A stretch of DNA of 64,000 nt, from assembly GCF_001757355.1 (NCBI RefSeq), contig NZ_MINO01000016.1, positions 1-64,000 of the forward strand, read 5' to 3'. The notes beneath the pieces are model-generated. The model was not told the DNA's origin, made no database searches, and worked only from the letters and a program-made list of their open reading frames with translations. Source of the stretch: Sphingobium phenoxybenzoativorans (lineage in GTDB: Bacteria; Pseudomonadota; Alphaproteobacteria; Sphingomonadales; Sphingomonadaceae). Of this stretch, positions 53,482 through 63,807 are shown piece after piece. Made by a program: the position numbers and the translations under genes. Within the stretch, counting starts at the first letter, position 1, and the number at the start of each line of letters is the position of its first letter.

Positions 53482-54648
53482 ATGACCACCGCGCAGATTG
53501 ATCGTGAAAGCAGGCAGGAACTCGAAAGCCGCGGCTATTCCCGGCGGCAGATAGGGCGCATCGCCGCGCTTCTGGGCGCGGGCGCGGTCATGACGCAGGT
53601 GGCCCGCCCCGCCTTCGCCCAGCAGTCGGCAAAGGCGATGGTCGGTGCGGTGCGCATCGGCTCCAACGAATGCTGGACCGGCCCTTTCCCCGCTGGCGTG
53701 GAGGCGGCCGCGAAGATCGCCGCCGTCGGCAACTGGTATGAGCCGGACGACGAACATGCCAAGCTGACCGCCGCCGTCGCGCAGGTGGAGGGCGTTCCGG
53801 CCGAATGCGTCATGGCCTGGCCGGGGTCGAGCGATCCGCTCAACCGCTCCGTCATCACCTTCTGCTCGCCGGAGCGCGGCCTGGTGACCGCCAACCCGAC
53901 CTATGAACAAAGCTGGGCCACCGCCGCATGGCTGGGGGTAAAGCCCGATCGCGTGCCGCTGACCAAGGATTACCGCCACGATGTGAAGGCGATGCTGGCC
54001 GCCAATCCGAAGGCGGGCCTCTATTATATCTGCTCGCCCAACAACCCGACCGGCACGCTGACGCCGATCGAGGACATCGAATGGCTGATCGCCAACAAGC
54101 CCGCGGACTCGGTCGTCCTCGTCGACGAAGCCTATATCCACTTCGCCGGCACGCCCAGCGCCGCAAAGCTGGCGGGCACCCGCAACGACGTGATCGTCAT
54201 GCGGACCTTCTCCAAACTGTTCGGCATGGCGGGCATGCGCCTTGGCCTCACCATCGCGCACCCCGATCTCTACAAGAAGATGATGCGCTATGACGGGCAG
54301 CAGGTCAGCTTCATGCTGCCGATGACAGCGGTCGCCTGCGGCACCGCCAGCCTGGTCCTCGCCGACCAGATCGCCGCCCGCCGCGACCAGATGAACGCCG
54401 TGCGCGAGGAAACCTTCGCCCACCTGAAAAAACGGAAAATCCCCTACATCCCCTCGCACGCGAACATGTTCATGGTCGATTGGGGCAAGGGCAAGAACCC
54501 GAAGGACATGCAGGCCAAATTCGGCGCGGAAGGCATCCAGATCGGCCGCTCCTGGGACGCCTATCCCACGATGAGCCGCGTCACCGTGGGATCTGCGGAG
54601 GACATGCAGAAGTTCCGGGTGGCGCTGGACAAGATTTTGATGGGGTGA
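53482..54648 (+). CDS. PLP-dependent aminotransferase (HisC-like) with a Tat-type signal
   Basis: 388 residues from the ATG at 53482, preceded by GGGGAAG. N-terminal segment has GYSRRQIGRIAALLGAGAV then ...RPAFAQQ, a twin-arginine signal with hydrophobic core and AxA cleavage site. The rest is a fold-type I aminotransferase like histidinol-phosphate aminotransferase: IRIGSNEC start, YICSPNNPTGTLTP, VLVDEAYIHF and the PLP lysine in RTFSKLFGMAGMRLG, ending with an Arg-containing RVTVGSAEDM segment. Export of a PLP enzyme is unusual; folded export by Tat would allow it to leave with its cofactor. Substrate unknown. Confidence 0.86.
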   Translation: MTTAQIDRESRQELESRGYSRRQIGRIAALLGAGAVMTQVARPAFAQQSAKAMVGAVRIGSNECWTGPFPAGVEAAAKIAAVGNWYEPDDEHAKLTAAVAQVEGVPAECVMAWPGSSDPLNRSVITFCSPERGLVTANPTYEQSWATAAWLGVKPDRVPLTKDYRHDVKAMLAANPKAGLYYICSPNNPTGTLTPIEDIEWLIANKPADSVVLVDEAYIHFAGTPSAAKLAGTRNDVIVMRTFSKLFGMAGMRLGLTIAHPDLYKKMMRYDGQQVSFMLPMTAVACGTASLVLADQIAARRDQMNAVREETFAHLKKRKIPYIPSHANMFMVDWGKGKNPKDMQAKFGAEGIQIGRSWDAYPTMSRVTVGSAEDMQKFRVALDKILMG

Positions 54649-54659
54649 GGACAGAAGCG

Positions 54660-54687
54660 CGCAGCCCCGCTATAGAACGGGGCTGCG
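54660..54687. terminator. Hairpin between convergent genes
   Basis: Perfect 10-bp stem CGCAGCCCCG/CGGGGCTGCG with an 8-base loop, 11 bases after the aminotransferase stop and 18 bases from the stop of the opposite gene. No long T-run, so it may act in both directions only weakly. Confidence 0.6.
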
Positions 54688-54705
54688 TTCAACAGCGCTA
54701 TGGGA

Positions 54706-57609
54706 TCATGGCAATGTGATCCCGTACCGTCCATATTCTCTGTCAATACTCGGCTTTATGCGCCGGGCGATGGCAACGTCCTTGACGGATTCCGCATCCC
54801 TGTGAAGCATTTTCAGCACCGCAGCGCGCAGGAACCGGCTGTTGGCTTTTCCGGGCGAAGCAGCAAGTACAGCGTCAAGATCCGCCAACGCCTCGTTATA
54901 TCGTCCGGAGCGATACCAAACCAGGGCTCGGCTATCGAGCGGACCGGTAGTATCGCTGCTCAGCTCTATCGCGCTGGTGCAGTCTTTCAGGGCAGTGTCC
55001 AGCATCACCGAATGCGTCGCCTTTATCCAGCATCGGCCATTCATGAGCGATGGTGAACCGGGTTTCTCCGCAATCAATATATCATAGAGTTTGATGGCCT
55101 CATGCACGTCGCCGAAATCGCCTATCAGGTTTGCCTTGGCCTCGCGAAAAGATGATCGGGTCTCGCCACCCAGCGCAATGCGTTGATCAAGCAGGGCAAC
55201 GCCGCGGTCCAGATTGCCGAGTTCCGCCTCAAAATAGCTTACTCTTCCGATAGTTTCGCCTGATGCGGGGTCGAGAGCGCGCGCGGCCTCGGCGTCCGCC
55301 AATGCGCCTTTAACATCGCCCAGTTCGTAGGAAATGAACGCCCGCTGCAGGTATGAGCTTACGGAAGGGGCTATAGCTATCGCTCGCCCCATATCGGCAA
55401 GCGCGCCGCGCCGGTCTCCCGTTCCATTCAGAAATGCCGCCCGGCTGGTATAGCCTGTTGCCTCTTCGGGATCATCCTTGATCACCTTGTCGAAGACTGC
55501 CCGAATAGCCTTGACCTGTGTCGAGGCCGCCATTTCACTGGCTGTCAGGGTCCAGCGGCGGGCAGTGTCCACAGGTGCGACAAGACGAGGTGATCGCGCC
55601 TTGGCTGTGGCAACCGCGTCGCGTTCGGCGGGAATTTGCTTCGCCGCGATTTCTCCTCCCAGCGAATCGAAGCGCTCATCCAGCGTGACGATCCCACCGT
55701 CCATTTGCATCGAGCGGCTGAGATTGAATCCGGCCAGCCTTTCCTTCAGATTTGTTTCACCGTCTATTGCAAAGCCCCGGCCGTTGTCGGGCAGTTTCAG
55801 CCGCAGCCGGTATCGCATCCCTTGCGGTGGATTGACGGCGACCGGAATCTCCGCCCAACTGGGCTTGCTGCGATCCGGCGCAAAATCGAAGCCGCTCAGT
55901 GCGTACGCCACAGCGCGCTTGCGCCGCCGATCTTCCGTCGTCCAAGGCGTAGTGACGACGCCGTTGGCGCGCAATGTTACATCTCCACTCGCGCTGTCGG
56001 GCGTTATGGTGGCGTTCGTATATTGCCCCTCGCCGATAAACTGTTGCAGGAATTGTCGGACTGCTTCGCCCTGCTCCTTTTCGCCAAGTTGGGTTTTCGC
56101 CAATGCCATCGCCGCTGCTTGGGGGCCATGCACGATGAGTGTGGCATGGAACGCGCTTGGCAATTCCACGCTCGCGCTTTCGTCCGCATCAACGGAAAGA
56201 TCGATCAACGGTCGCGCATTGGCGTGCGTCTCAATGTTCATAAGGTCTGCGCCTGCAAGGCGCACCGGCAGGACATATTGGAACGGCGGCGTATCACGGA
56301 TATCGGCCATACGGGACCCGCTGCCTGTGCCGTCGAGCCAGAATGTTTCTCCGTCGATCACGGCGCGGACGAAAATATGATTGAACGCACCCGCGCTGGG
56401 CAGCCGTTCCGGGACAAAATCGCTCAGGCCGACATTGGCCAACACGGGTTCGGCCTCGATATTCATGGCGTGCAACATGGCGATCAGCAGCAGCGTCTTT
56501 GCCTTGCAATCGCCGTACCTTAGCTCCCAGGTCCGTGTCGGCTTTTGCGGGATATAGTTCCCGCCATCCATGCCGATCGCCAGATACCGGATTTTGTCCT
56601 GGACCAGTTGCAATGCGCGCTGAGCCCGGCCGATAGGCGTGGCCTCGGACGCCATGATCGCTGCAACCTCAGCGGCGACGGGACTTCCGGGCAAGATCGC
56701 ATGTTCGGTCCGGTAGAGCGTTGCCATGGTTTTGGAAACGTCCGCCCAATCTGAAAAGGTCGCTAATTCGATTAAAGGCGAACGGCGAAATCGGCTTGGC
56801 GCATCTTCGGGCATTTCGGGTTGCTTGGGCGCAGGTAGCGACAGGGTCATTTCGGTATATGCCCCCTTGCGGACAGGCACGCCCTTGACCCCGTCAGCGA
56901 TAATTTTCCAGCGAGGGGCGGCATTTGTCGGCCATGAAAAACGCATACGCGCAAATCCAACGCGTGCTGGCTGTGCTATGATGGGCATGATGTCCTGCAC
57001 GCGACCGGCAAGCGCATCATCTTTGGCCGTAACAGTGGCGCGAAGTTGAAGCACGTCGCCTACCTGCAGCCCTTCGACCGCTATGGTGGCCGTCAATATT
57101 CCTGTAAGTTCGCGCTGTTCCAGCGCTTGTTCACGACGAAGAACAGTAAATTTCTGACCATTGGCAATCAGGTCGATTTTCTCTGCTCCGCGAAGAATTG
57201 ATAGCTCGTGGATCAGAAGATCACCCTTATCAGGCGCCCATGGGATTGTCAGCGTTGCCGCCTGCGCCAGTATCTCTGGCGTAGAAATCCGGGTCGCTTG
57301 ATCGACATAGGACCAGAGGCGCCCGTCTTCGATGCGATGCTGAAAGTCCAGAATGAGAAGGGGAGGCGAATCTGACGTATTAGGCGGCATTACGGCAGGA
57401 AGGACCCATGCAGGGGCCGGCTGATAAAGCGGCGTATCACTCGCCAGCGCAGAATAAGGGGCGCAGGCGGCAGCCGCCGCCAGCACCGCTGGCAATAATC
57501 GTCCCAATTTACCCCCCAAAATTCTTGAAATGCGATATTGAGGAAGGGAAACTAACTTAGCCCTAACGAATGTCGAGCAGTTCGAACCAAGACGGTTGTA
57601 ATGGAACAT
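54706..57609 (-). CDS. DUF3857-transglutaminase-TPR envelope protein
   Basis: 967 residues from the ATG at 57609. The signal peptide core (GRLLPAVLAAAAACAPYSALAS) begins at about residue 36, so the TTG at 57507 is an alternative start. Order: DUF3857 beta domain (70-330), transglutaminase-like core with Cys in YGDCKAKTLLL, His in FNHIFVRAV and Asp in WLDGTGSG (about 400-470), a second beta region, then five to six TPR-like helix pairs (AAFLNGTGDRRGALADMGRA onwards). Secreted or periplasmic; members of this family may link or trim proteins or act as scaffolds. Base composition is lower in GC than neighbours, a sign of a later arrival. Confidence 0.88.
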   Translation of the reverse strand: MFHYNRLGSNCSTFVRAKLVSLPQYRISRILGGKLGRLLPAVLAAAAACAPYSALASDTPLYQPAPAWVLPAVMPPNTSDSPPLLILDFQHRIEDGRLWSYVDQATRISTPEILAQAATLTIPWAPDKGDLLIHELSILRGAEKIDLIANGQKFTVLRREQALEQRELTGILTATIAVEGLQVGDVLQLRATVTAKDDALAGRVQDIMPIIAQPARVGFARMRFSWPTNAAPRWKIIADGVKGVPVRKGAYTEMTLSLPAPKQPEMPEDAPSRFRRSPLIELATFSDWADVSKTMATLYRTEHAILPGSPVAAEVAAIMASEATPIGRAQRALQLVQDKIRYLAIGMDGGNYIPQKPTRTWELRYGDCKAKTLLLIAMLHAMNIEAEPVLANVGLSDFVPERLPSAGAFNHIFVRAVIDGETFWLDGTGSGSRMADIRDTPPFQYVLPVRLAGADLMNIETHANARPLIDLSVDADESASVELPSAFHATLIVHGPQAAAMALAKTQLGEKEQGEAVRQFLQQFIGEGQYTNATITPDSASGDVTLRANGVVTTPWTTEDRRRKRAVAYALSGFDFAPDRSKPSWAEIPVAVNPPQGMRYRLRLKLPDNGRGFAIDGETNLKERLAGFNLSRSMQMDGGIVTLDERFDSLGGEIAAKQIPAERDAVATAKARSPRLVAPVDTARRWTLTASEMAASTQVKAIRAVFDKVIKDDPEEATGYTSRAAFLNGTGDRRGALADMGRAIAIAPSVSSYLQRAFISYELGDVKGALADAEAARALDPASGETIGRVSYFEAELGNLDRGVALLDQRIALGGETRSSFREAKANLIGDFGDVHEAIKLYDILIAEKPGSPSLMNGRCWIKATHSVMLDTALKDCTSAIELSSDTTGPLDSRALVWYRSGRYNEALADLDAVLAASPGKANSRFLRAAVLKMLHRDAESVKDVAIARRIKPSIDREYGRYGITLP

Positions 57610-57699
57610 TACTCGCCGCGCGGAAAAATATGATATGCGTTCTCTGGTTACAGGGACACAATCCGTGACCGGCCTTTCCCAACCCCCTATACCCCTCCC

Positions 57700-58440
57700 A
57701 TGACCCCGCTCGCCGCCGCTATCCTCTCCGCGATCGCCATGACGCTCATCGTCGGCATCCGCTATCTCATCACCAGCGGCGGGTTTGCGCTGGCGACGCG
57801 CATCCGGCATCCCGGTCTCTATGCCGGCCTGCAGCCGCAAATGTGGCGGGAGGTCGGCTGGTCGCTGCTCTCCGCCGCCATTTACGGCATTCCTGCGGGC
57901 ATCGTCGCCTGGGGGTGGCGGGCGCATGGCTGGACGCGCATCTACACGGACATCCACGCCTTCCCGCTCTGGTATGCGCCGCTGTCGGTGCTGCTCTATC
58001 TGCTGGCGCACGACACATGGTTCTACTGGACGCACCGCTGGATGCATGTCCCCGCGCTGTTCCGCCGCATCCACACCGTCCATCACGCCAGCCGCCCGCC
58101 GACGGCCTGGGCGGCGATGAGCTTTCACCCGTGGGAGGCGATCACCGGCGCGGTGGTCATCCCAGCGCTGGTCTTTCTCATTCCCATCCATGTCGGGGCG
58201 CTGGGCGCGGTGCTGACGATCATGACCGTCATGGGGGTCAGCAACCATATGGGGTGGGAAATGTTTCCGCGCGCGCTGGTGCATGGCCCGGCGGGGCGCT
58301 GGCTGATCACGGCCAGCCATCATCAGCGGCACCATGACCTTTACGCCTGCAATTATGGCCTGTATTTCCGCTTCTGGGACCGGCTCTGCGGAACGGACAA
58401 GGGCATAGGGACCTTTGCCGGGCAGGCCAAAAGGGCGTGA
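57700..58440 (+). CDS. Sterol desaturase / fatty acid hydroxylase family membrane protein
   Basis: 246 residues, four to five membrane helices. The three His boxes that bind the di-iron centre are complete: HDTWFYWTHRWMH, HTVHHASRPP and HHQRHHDLYACNYG. The family hydroxylates or desaturates lipids, sterols and carotenoids. Lacking further context it could be a fatty-acid or ornithine-lipid hydroxylase or a carotenoid 2,2'-type enzyme; carotenoid genes are not nearby. Its stop overlaps the next start by four bases. Confidence 0.92.
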   Translation: MTPLAAAILSAIAMTLIVGIRYLITSGGFALATRIRHPGLYAGLQPQMWREVGWSLLSAAIYGIPAGIVAWGWRAHGWTRIYTDIHAFPLWYAPLSVLLYLLAHDTWFYWTHRWMHVPALFRRIHTVHHASRPPTAWAAMSFHPWEAITGAVVIPALVFLIPIHVGALGAVLTIMTVMGVSNHMGWEMFPRALVHGPAGRWLITASHHQRHHDLYACNYGLYFRFWDRLCGTDKGIGTFAGQAKRA

Positions 58441-58889
58441 ACATCATGAGGATTCTTGCGCGGATCGCTGGTCTGGGCGCTGTCGCCCTGCTGATCGGCG
58501 CGGCTCCGGCGGACCTGCCCCAGCCGCTGACCGTCGGCGTGGAGGGGCTGCGCTCGCCCCGCGGCCTGCTGCAGATTTGCCTCACGCGGTTGCCCGATCA
58601 TTTCCCCGACTGCACCGGGGACCCGGACAAGCGGCACTTCAGCATTCCCGCCGCACAGGCCGCCAATATGGCGCTCGGCGATCTTCCCGCCGGCGGCTAT
58701 GCGCTGGCGATCATCCATGACCAGAACAGCAATAAGAAGCTCGACACTTTCATGGGCATTCCGAAGGAAGGCGTCGGCTTTTCGGAAAATCCGCCGATCC
58801 GTTTTGGCGCGCCCAGCTTTCGCTCCGCGCGCTTCACCGTGGGCGGCGCGGCTGTGCGGCAGGACATAAGGATGAAATATTTCCTGTAA
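58437..58889 (+). CDS. DUF2141 family exported protein
   Basis: 150 residues from GTG at 58437 (GTGA overlap with the previous stop); an ATG three codons later is also possible. Signal peptide with LARIAGLGAVALLIGAAPA. The body LPQPLTVGVEGLRSPRG, QICLTR, ALGDLPAGGYALAIIHDQNSNKKLDTFMGIPKEGVGFSENP is the DUF2141 pattern, a periplasmic immunoglobulin-like domain that often follows fatty acid hydroxylase or lipid genes. Role unknown. Coupled translation suggests joint work with the hydroxylase. Confidence 0.9.
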   Translation: MNIMRILARIAGLGAVALLIGAAPADLPQPLTVGVEGLRSPRGLLQICLTRLPDHFPDCTGDPDKRHFSIPAAQAANMALGDLPAGGYALAIIHDQNSNKKLDTFMGIPKEGVGFSENPPIRFGAPSFRSARFTVGGAAVRQDIRMKYFL

Positions 58890-58985
58890 CCTGCGGGCAA
58901 CAGTCCGGAGGGAACCCGAAAGCTCAAGGGAACCTGCAACAGCCGTGAAACATTCTCTCGTTCGACCCTATCGAACAGGAAAATC

Positions 58986-59825
58986 ATGACATATCTCCGC
59001 CTCCCGCTCCTTTTCGCCGCGTTCGGCGCTGCCCTCGCCGTTCCCGCACAGGCCCAGGAAGCGGAGGACCGGTCATCCCTCACCATCGGCGCAGGCGCTG
59101 CCTATGTGCCCAGCTATGACGGGTCGGACGATTATATCGCGGTCCCGGTCGCTGCGGCGCGGGGCAAGGTCAATGATTTCGCCTTTTGGACACGCGGCAC
59201 CAGCCTCTATGTGGACGCGATCCCCAACACCGATCCCAATGGCTGGGACATAGAGGTGGGACCCGCCGTCAACGTCAACCTGACCCGGACCCAGCGGATC
59301 AAGGACCCGCAGGTCAGGGCGCTTGGCAAGCTGGACACAGCGATAGAGGTCGGCGGCTTCGTCGGCCTGGGCAAGACGGGCGTGATCACCAGCGACTATG
59401 ACAATCTGTCCGTCCGGGTCAGTTGGATGAAGGATGTTGGCGGCGCGCACAAAAGCTACGTCATCACCCCGGCCATCGAATATATGACGCCGCTATCGAC
59501 CACGACCTTCGTGGGCGTGGGCGCGTCGGCCGAATATGTCGGCAAGGGCTATGGCCGCTATTATTATGATGTCGACGCGGCGGGCAGCCTGGCGAGCGGC
59601 CTGCCGGTCTATACCGGCGCGGGCGACGATTCAGGGTTCAAGAAGGTCAGCATGAACCTGATCGCGGGGCATTCGCTGTCCGGCGATCTGCGCAAGGGTT
59701 GGGCGGTATTCGCGCTTGGCGGTTATCAGAAGATGCTGGGCGATTATAAGCGCGCGCCAATCGTCGAGATTGCGGGCAGCAGCAATCAGTGGATCGCCGC
59801 GATCGGCATTGGCTATACGTTCTGA
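58986..59825 (+). CDS. MipA/OmpV family outer-membrane protein
   Basis: 279 residues. Signal peptide MTYLRLPLLFAAFGAALAVPAQAQ, then the typical IGAGAAYVPSYDGSDDY start and IEVGPAVNVNLTRTQRIKD, repeated amphipathic strands and the terminal AIGIGYTF with final Phe. MipA/OmpV barrels link the murein machinery to the outer membrane or act as small porins. Nothing nearby indicates its exact role. It has 96 bases upstream with no gene. Confidence 0.9.
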   Translation: MTYLRLPLLFAAFGAALAVPAQAQEAEDRSSLTIGAGAAYVPSYDGSDDYIAVPVAAARGKVNDFAFWTRGTSLYVDAIPNTDPNGWDIEVGPAVNVNLTRTQRIKDPQVRALGKLDTAIEVGGFVGLGKTGVITSDYDNLSVRVSWMKDVGGAHKSYVITPAIEYMTPLSTTTFVGVGASAEYVGKGYGRYYYDVDAAGSLASGLPVYTGAGDDSGFKKVSMNLIAGHSLSGDLRKGWAVFALGGYQKMLGDYKRAPIVEIAGSSNQWIAAIGIGYTF

Positions 59826-59901
59826 CCGCACCGGCCCGGACGGTATGACCTGAACGGGCGTGACTCGAAAGGGTGTAACTCGAAAGGACGGGAGTGCGGG
59901 A

Positions 59902-60054
59902 TCAGTCCCGTTCGCCGCGGTCCGCCGCCAGCCAGCTTCTGGCCATGTAGGACAGCGCGAACCACAGGGCCAGCGGCGCAAGGAACAGGGCCTGTGCGCT
60001 CGTCAGGCGGCCGTTCGGGCGCTTTTCGCTCTGGCGTGACAGCGTGTTGTCCAT
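59902..60054 (-). CDS. 50-residue membrane peptide
   Basis: ATG at 60054 preceded by GGAGGATG. The product starts MDNTLSRQSEKRPNGRLT, followed by one hydrophobic helix (QALFLAPLALWFALSYMA) and a charged tail (RSWLAADRGERD). I recognise no family. The good ribosome site, positive-inside layout and clean gene space support it. It converges on the MipA/OmpV gene. Confidence 0.55.
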   Translation of the reverse strand: MDNTLSRQSEKRPNGRLTSAQALFLAPLALWFALSYMARSWLAADRGERD

Positions 60055-60214
60055 CAAATCATCCTCCACTCAGACCGGATTTTCATTGAATCCGTGAGCG
60101 CCAAGAATGCGCCTTGCTGTACGTTCCTACAATTGCCCTAACAATTGGTTGAGGTCCCGATTCAGGACATATTTTCAGTGGCTTCTTCGGCGTCTTGGCA
60201 ATGGGTGACCGGGC

Positions 60215-60502
60215 CTATCGCGGCAGGTGCGGCGCTTCTCCGCCCAGCCGCCTTTTATGATATCGCCCGCGCAGCAGCGCCGCCGCGACCAGGAACGGCG
60301 TCGCCAGCGCCACCGCGCCGAGCGCCAGGAAGCGCGGCGACCATCCGAACAGGCTGTGCACCCCCGACAGCGGCAGCGCCGCCAGGATCATCCCCGCGCC
60401 CAGCAGCAGCAGGCCCACCCGCCGGGGCCGCACCGCCACCATGCGCAGCTCATGCTTATACGCCTTGCGGCCGGCCTTGGTCGTCAGATCGGGATGGTTC
60501 AT
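60215..60502 (-). CDS. Small membrane protein with two transmembrane segments
   Basis: 95 residues from the ATG at 60502, preceded by GGAG; earlier ATG at 60607 would run into the TPP riboswitch of the opposite strand. A basic N terminus (TTKAGRKAYKHELRMVAVRPRR) is followed by two helices (VGLLLLGAGMILAALPL and ALGAVALATPFLVAAALL) and a basic tail. No family recognised. It is divergent from thiC and its promoter must lie close to or within the start of the riboswitch region. Confidence 0.62.
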   Translation of the reverse strand: MNHPDLTTKAGRKAYKHELRMVAVRPRRVGLLLLGAGMILAALPLSGVHSLFGWSPRFLALGAVALATPFLVAAALLRGRYHKRRLGGEAPHLPR

Positions 60503-60558
60503 GGATTCTCCAAACTTCGCTGGACCTTCTGCCTGTCCATCCCTATCCTTGCAAATAT

Positions 60559-62559
<2,001 letters not shown>

Positions 62560-62704
62560 TCCATCAGTATTATGCTGGCTATCCTACAGTGACCGTTGTG
62601 CAGTATGGCTTGACAAAGCGCTGGTATCTCGATTCAAACCAAAAATGTGAACCAAGTCACGCCAAAGGGGGTTATGGCATGATGAAGCTACATGGAGGTT
62701 CGCA

Positions 62705-62914
62705 GTGACAACGCTTGAAGAGCAATTCGCGCTCTTGATGGCCGATGTCGCGAACGCACCGTTTCGTACATCGCCTGACCTCACTAGAGGTACGTTTACA
62801 CCCCAGTCACAGCGGACGCGTACGGTATACAGCGTCGGAGAGGCGATAGGACATAGGGGGACGAATGCCAAATTGGGGGCAGGTACTAACCGAGATTCAG
62901 GCTCAAGACGCTAA
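62705..62914 (+). CDS. Small hypothetical protein upstream of the Clp-fold protease
   Basis: 69 residues with a GTG start, preceded by GGAGG at 62695-62699. The product begins MTTLEEQFALLMADVANAPFRTSPDL and ends in a basic Gly/Ser-rich tail. No family recognised. It overlaps the protease gene by 50 bases in another frame, suggesting coupled expression; both have lower GC than thiC and the gene that follows. The far end (from about residue 50) may be altered by the overlap, so part of it could be non-coding. Confidence 0.5.
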   Translation: MTTLEEQFALLMADVANAPFRTSPDLTRGTFTPQSQRTRTVYSVGEAIGHRGTNAKLGAGTNRDSGSRR

Positions 62915-63773
62915 ACTTACAAATAGTGCCCAGAGTGCTGTAGATATCGTTAGACGTCGATATCTTAGAAAGCTTTTCAAAAAAACAGGCAGAAATGTCA
63001 TAGCATATTATTCGGGTTGGCTGAGCAACCCGGGTGCATTCGGTACAGATGTGAATGATGAAGATAAAGCCGCGTTTATGATGGCTATTCATGGCCTGGA
63101 TAAAACTAAAGGCCTTGATCTGATCCTACATACGCCTGGTGGAGGCATTGCTGCTGCGGAATCTCTTGTTGACTACCTAAGAAGAATTTTTGGCTGTGAT
63201 ATTCGAGCGATAGTCCCTCATTTGGCCATGTCGGCAGGGACAATGATAGCATGTACTTGTAAATCGATCATCATGGGTAAACAGTCCAATCTTGGACCGA
63301 TAGATCCTCAACTAGGAGGTCTTCCTGCCGCTGCTGTAAAAAAAGAAATCGAGCGAGCAATTGCCGAAATTCAGGCTAATCCAGAGCGCCTTCAATTTTG
63401 GCAATTCGTACTTAGCAAATATACGCCTACATTTGTTGGTCAATGCGAGCAAGCCGTCACAATGGCTGCCGAATTTGTCCGGGACCGGCTGATTGACAAT
63501 ATGTTGAGCGACGATCCTGAAGCACCAACAAAAGCACAGGCAATTGTGTCAGGTTTATCTGATGTTGATGACAACAAGTCCCATGCTCGGCACATTCACA
63601 TAGATAAGTGCGAAGCGCTTGGCTTAAAAATAGAGCGTTTAGAGGATGATCAAGAGTTACAGGAAGCAGTACTTACGGTGCATCACTGTTTCATGCATAG
63701 CCTCAGTGTAAGCGGTGCTGCTAAAATGGTAGAAAATCAGAACGCTGCAGCTTTTATAAAACTGCCGGCATGA
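62865..63773 (+). CDS. SDH-type Clp-fold serine peptidase
   Basis: 302 residues, ATG preceded by AGGGGGACGA. Contains LILHTPGGGIAAAESLVDYLRR, PHLAMSAGTMIAC with candidate nucleophile Ser123, and GKQSNLGPIDPQLGG, the pattern of the SDH_sah/SppA-like family (PF01972), relatives of ClpP/S49 crotonase-fold peptidases. No signal peptide or membrane segment, so likely cytosolic. Members occur on islands and plasmids and are of unknown physiological role. Its Lys/Asn/Ile-rich codon use is foreign here, and it is flanked by thiC and a high-GC gene. Confidence 0.82.
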   Translation: MPNWGQVLTEIQAQDAKLTNSAQSAVDIVRRRYLRKLFKKTGRNVIAYYSGWLSNPGAFGTDVNDEDKAAFMMAIHGLDKTKGLDLILHTPGGGIAAAESLVDYLRRIFGCDIRAIVPHLAMSAGTMIACTCKSIIMGKQSNLGPIDPQLGGLPAAAVKKEIERAIAEIQANPERLQFWQFVLSKYTPTFVGQCEQAVTMAAEFVRDRLIDNMLSDDPEAPTKAQAIVSGLSDVDDNKSHARHIHIDKCEALGLKIERLEDDQELQEAVLTVHHCFMHSLSVSGAAKMVENQNAAAFIKLPA

Positions 63774-63807
63774 CGCTCTAATCCGGCTTAATAATAACCT
63801 AGTTGCA

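Noticed and set aside
57610-58335. N-terminal extension of the DUF3857 protein frame
   Set aside because: Antisense to the fatty acid hydroxylase gene, with Arg/Pro/His-rich composition; signal peptide lies after 57609.
62584-62871. 95-codon minus-strand frame after thiC
   Set aside because: Lies opposite a frame with a strong ribosome site (62705) and has no motif or good start of its own.
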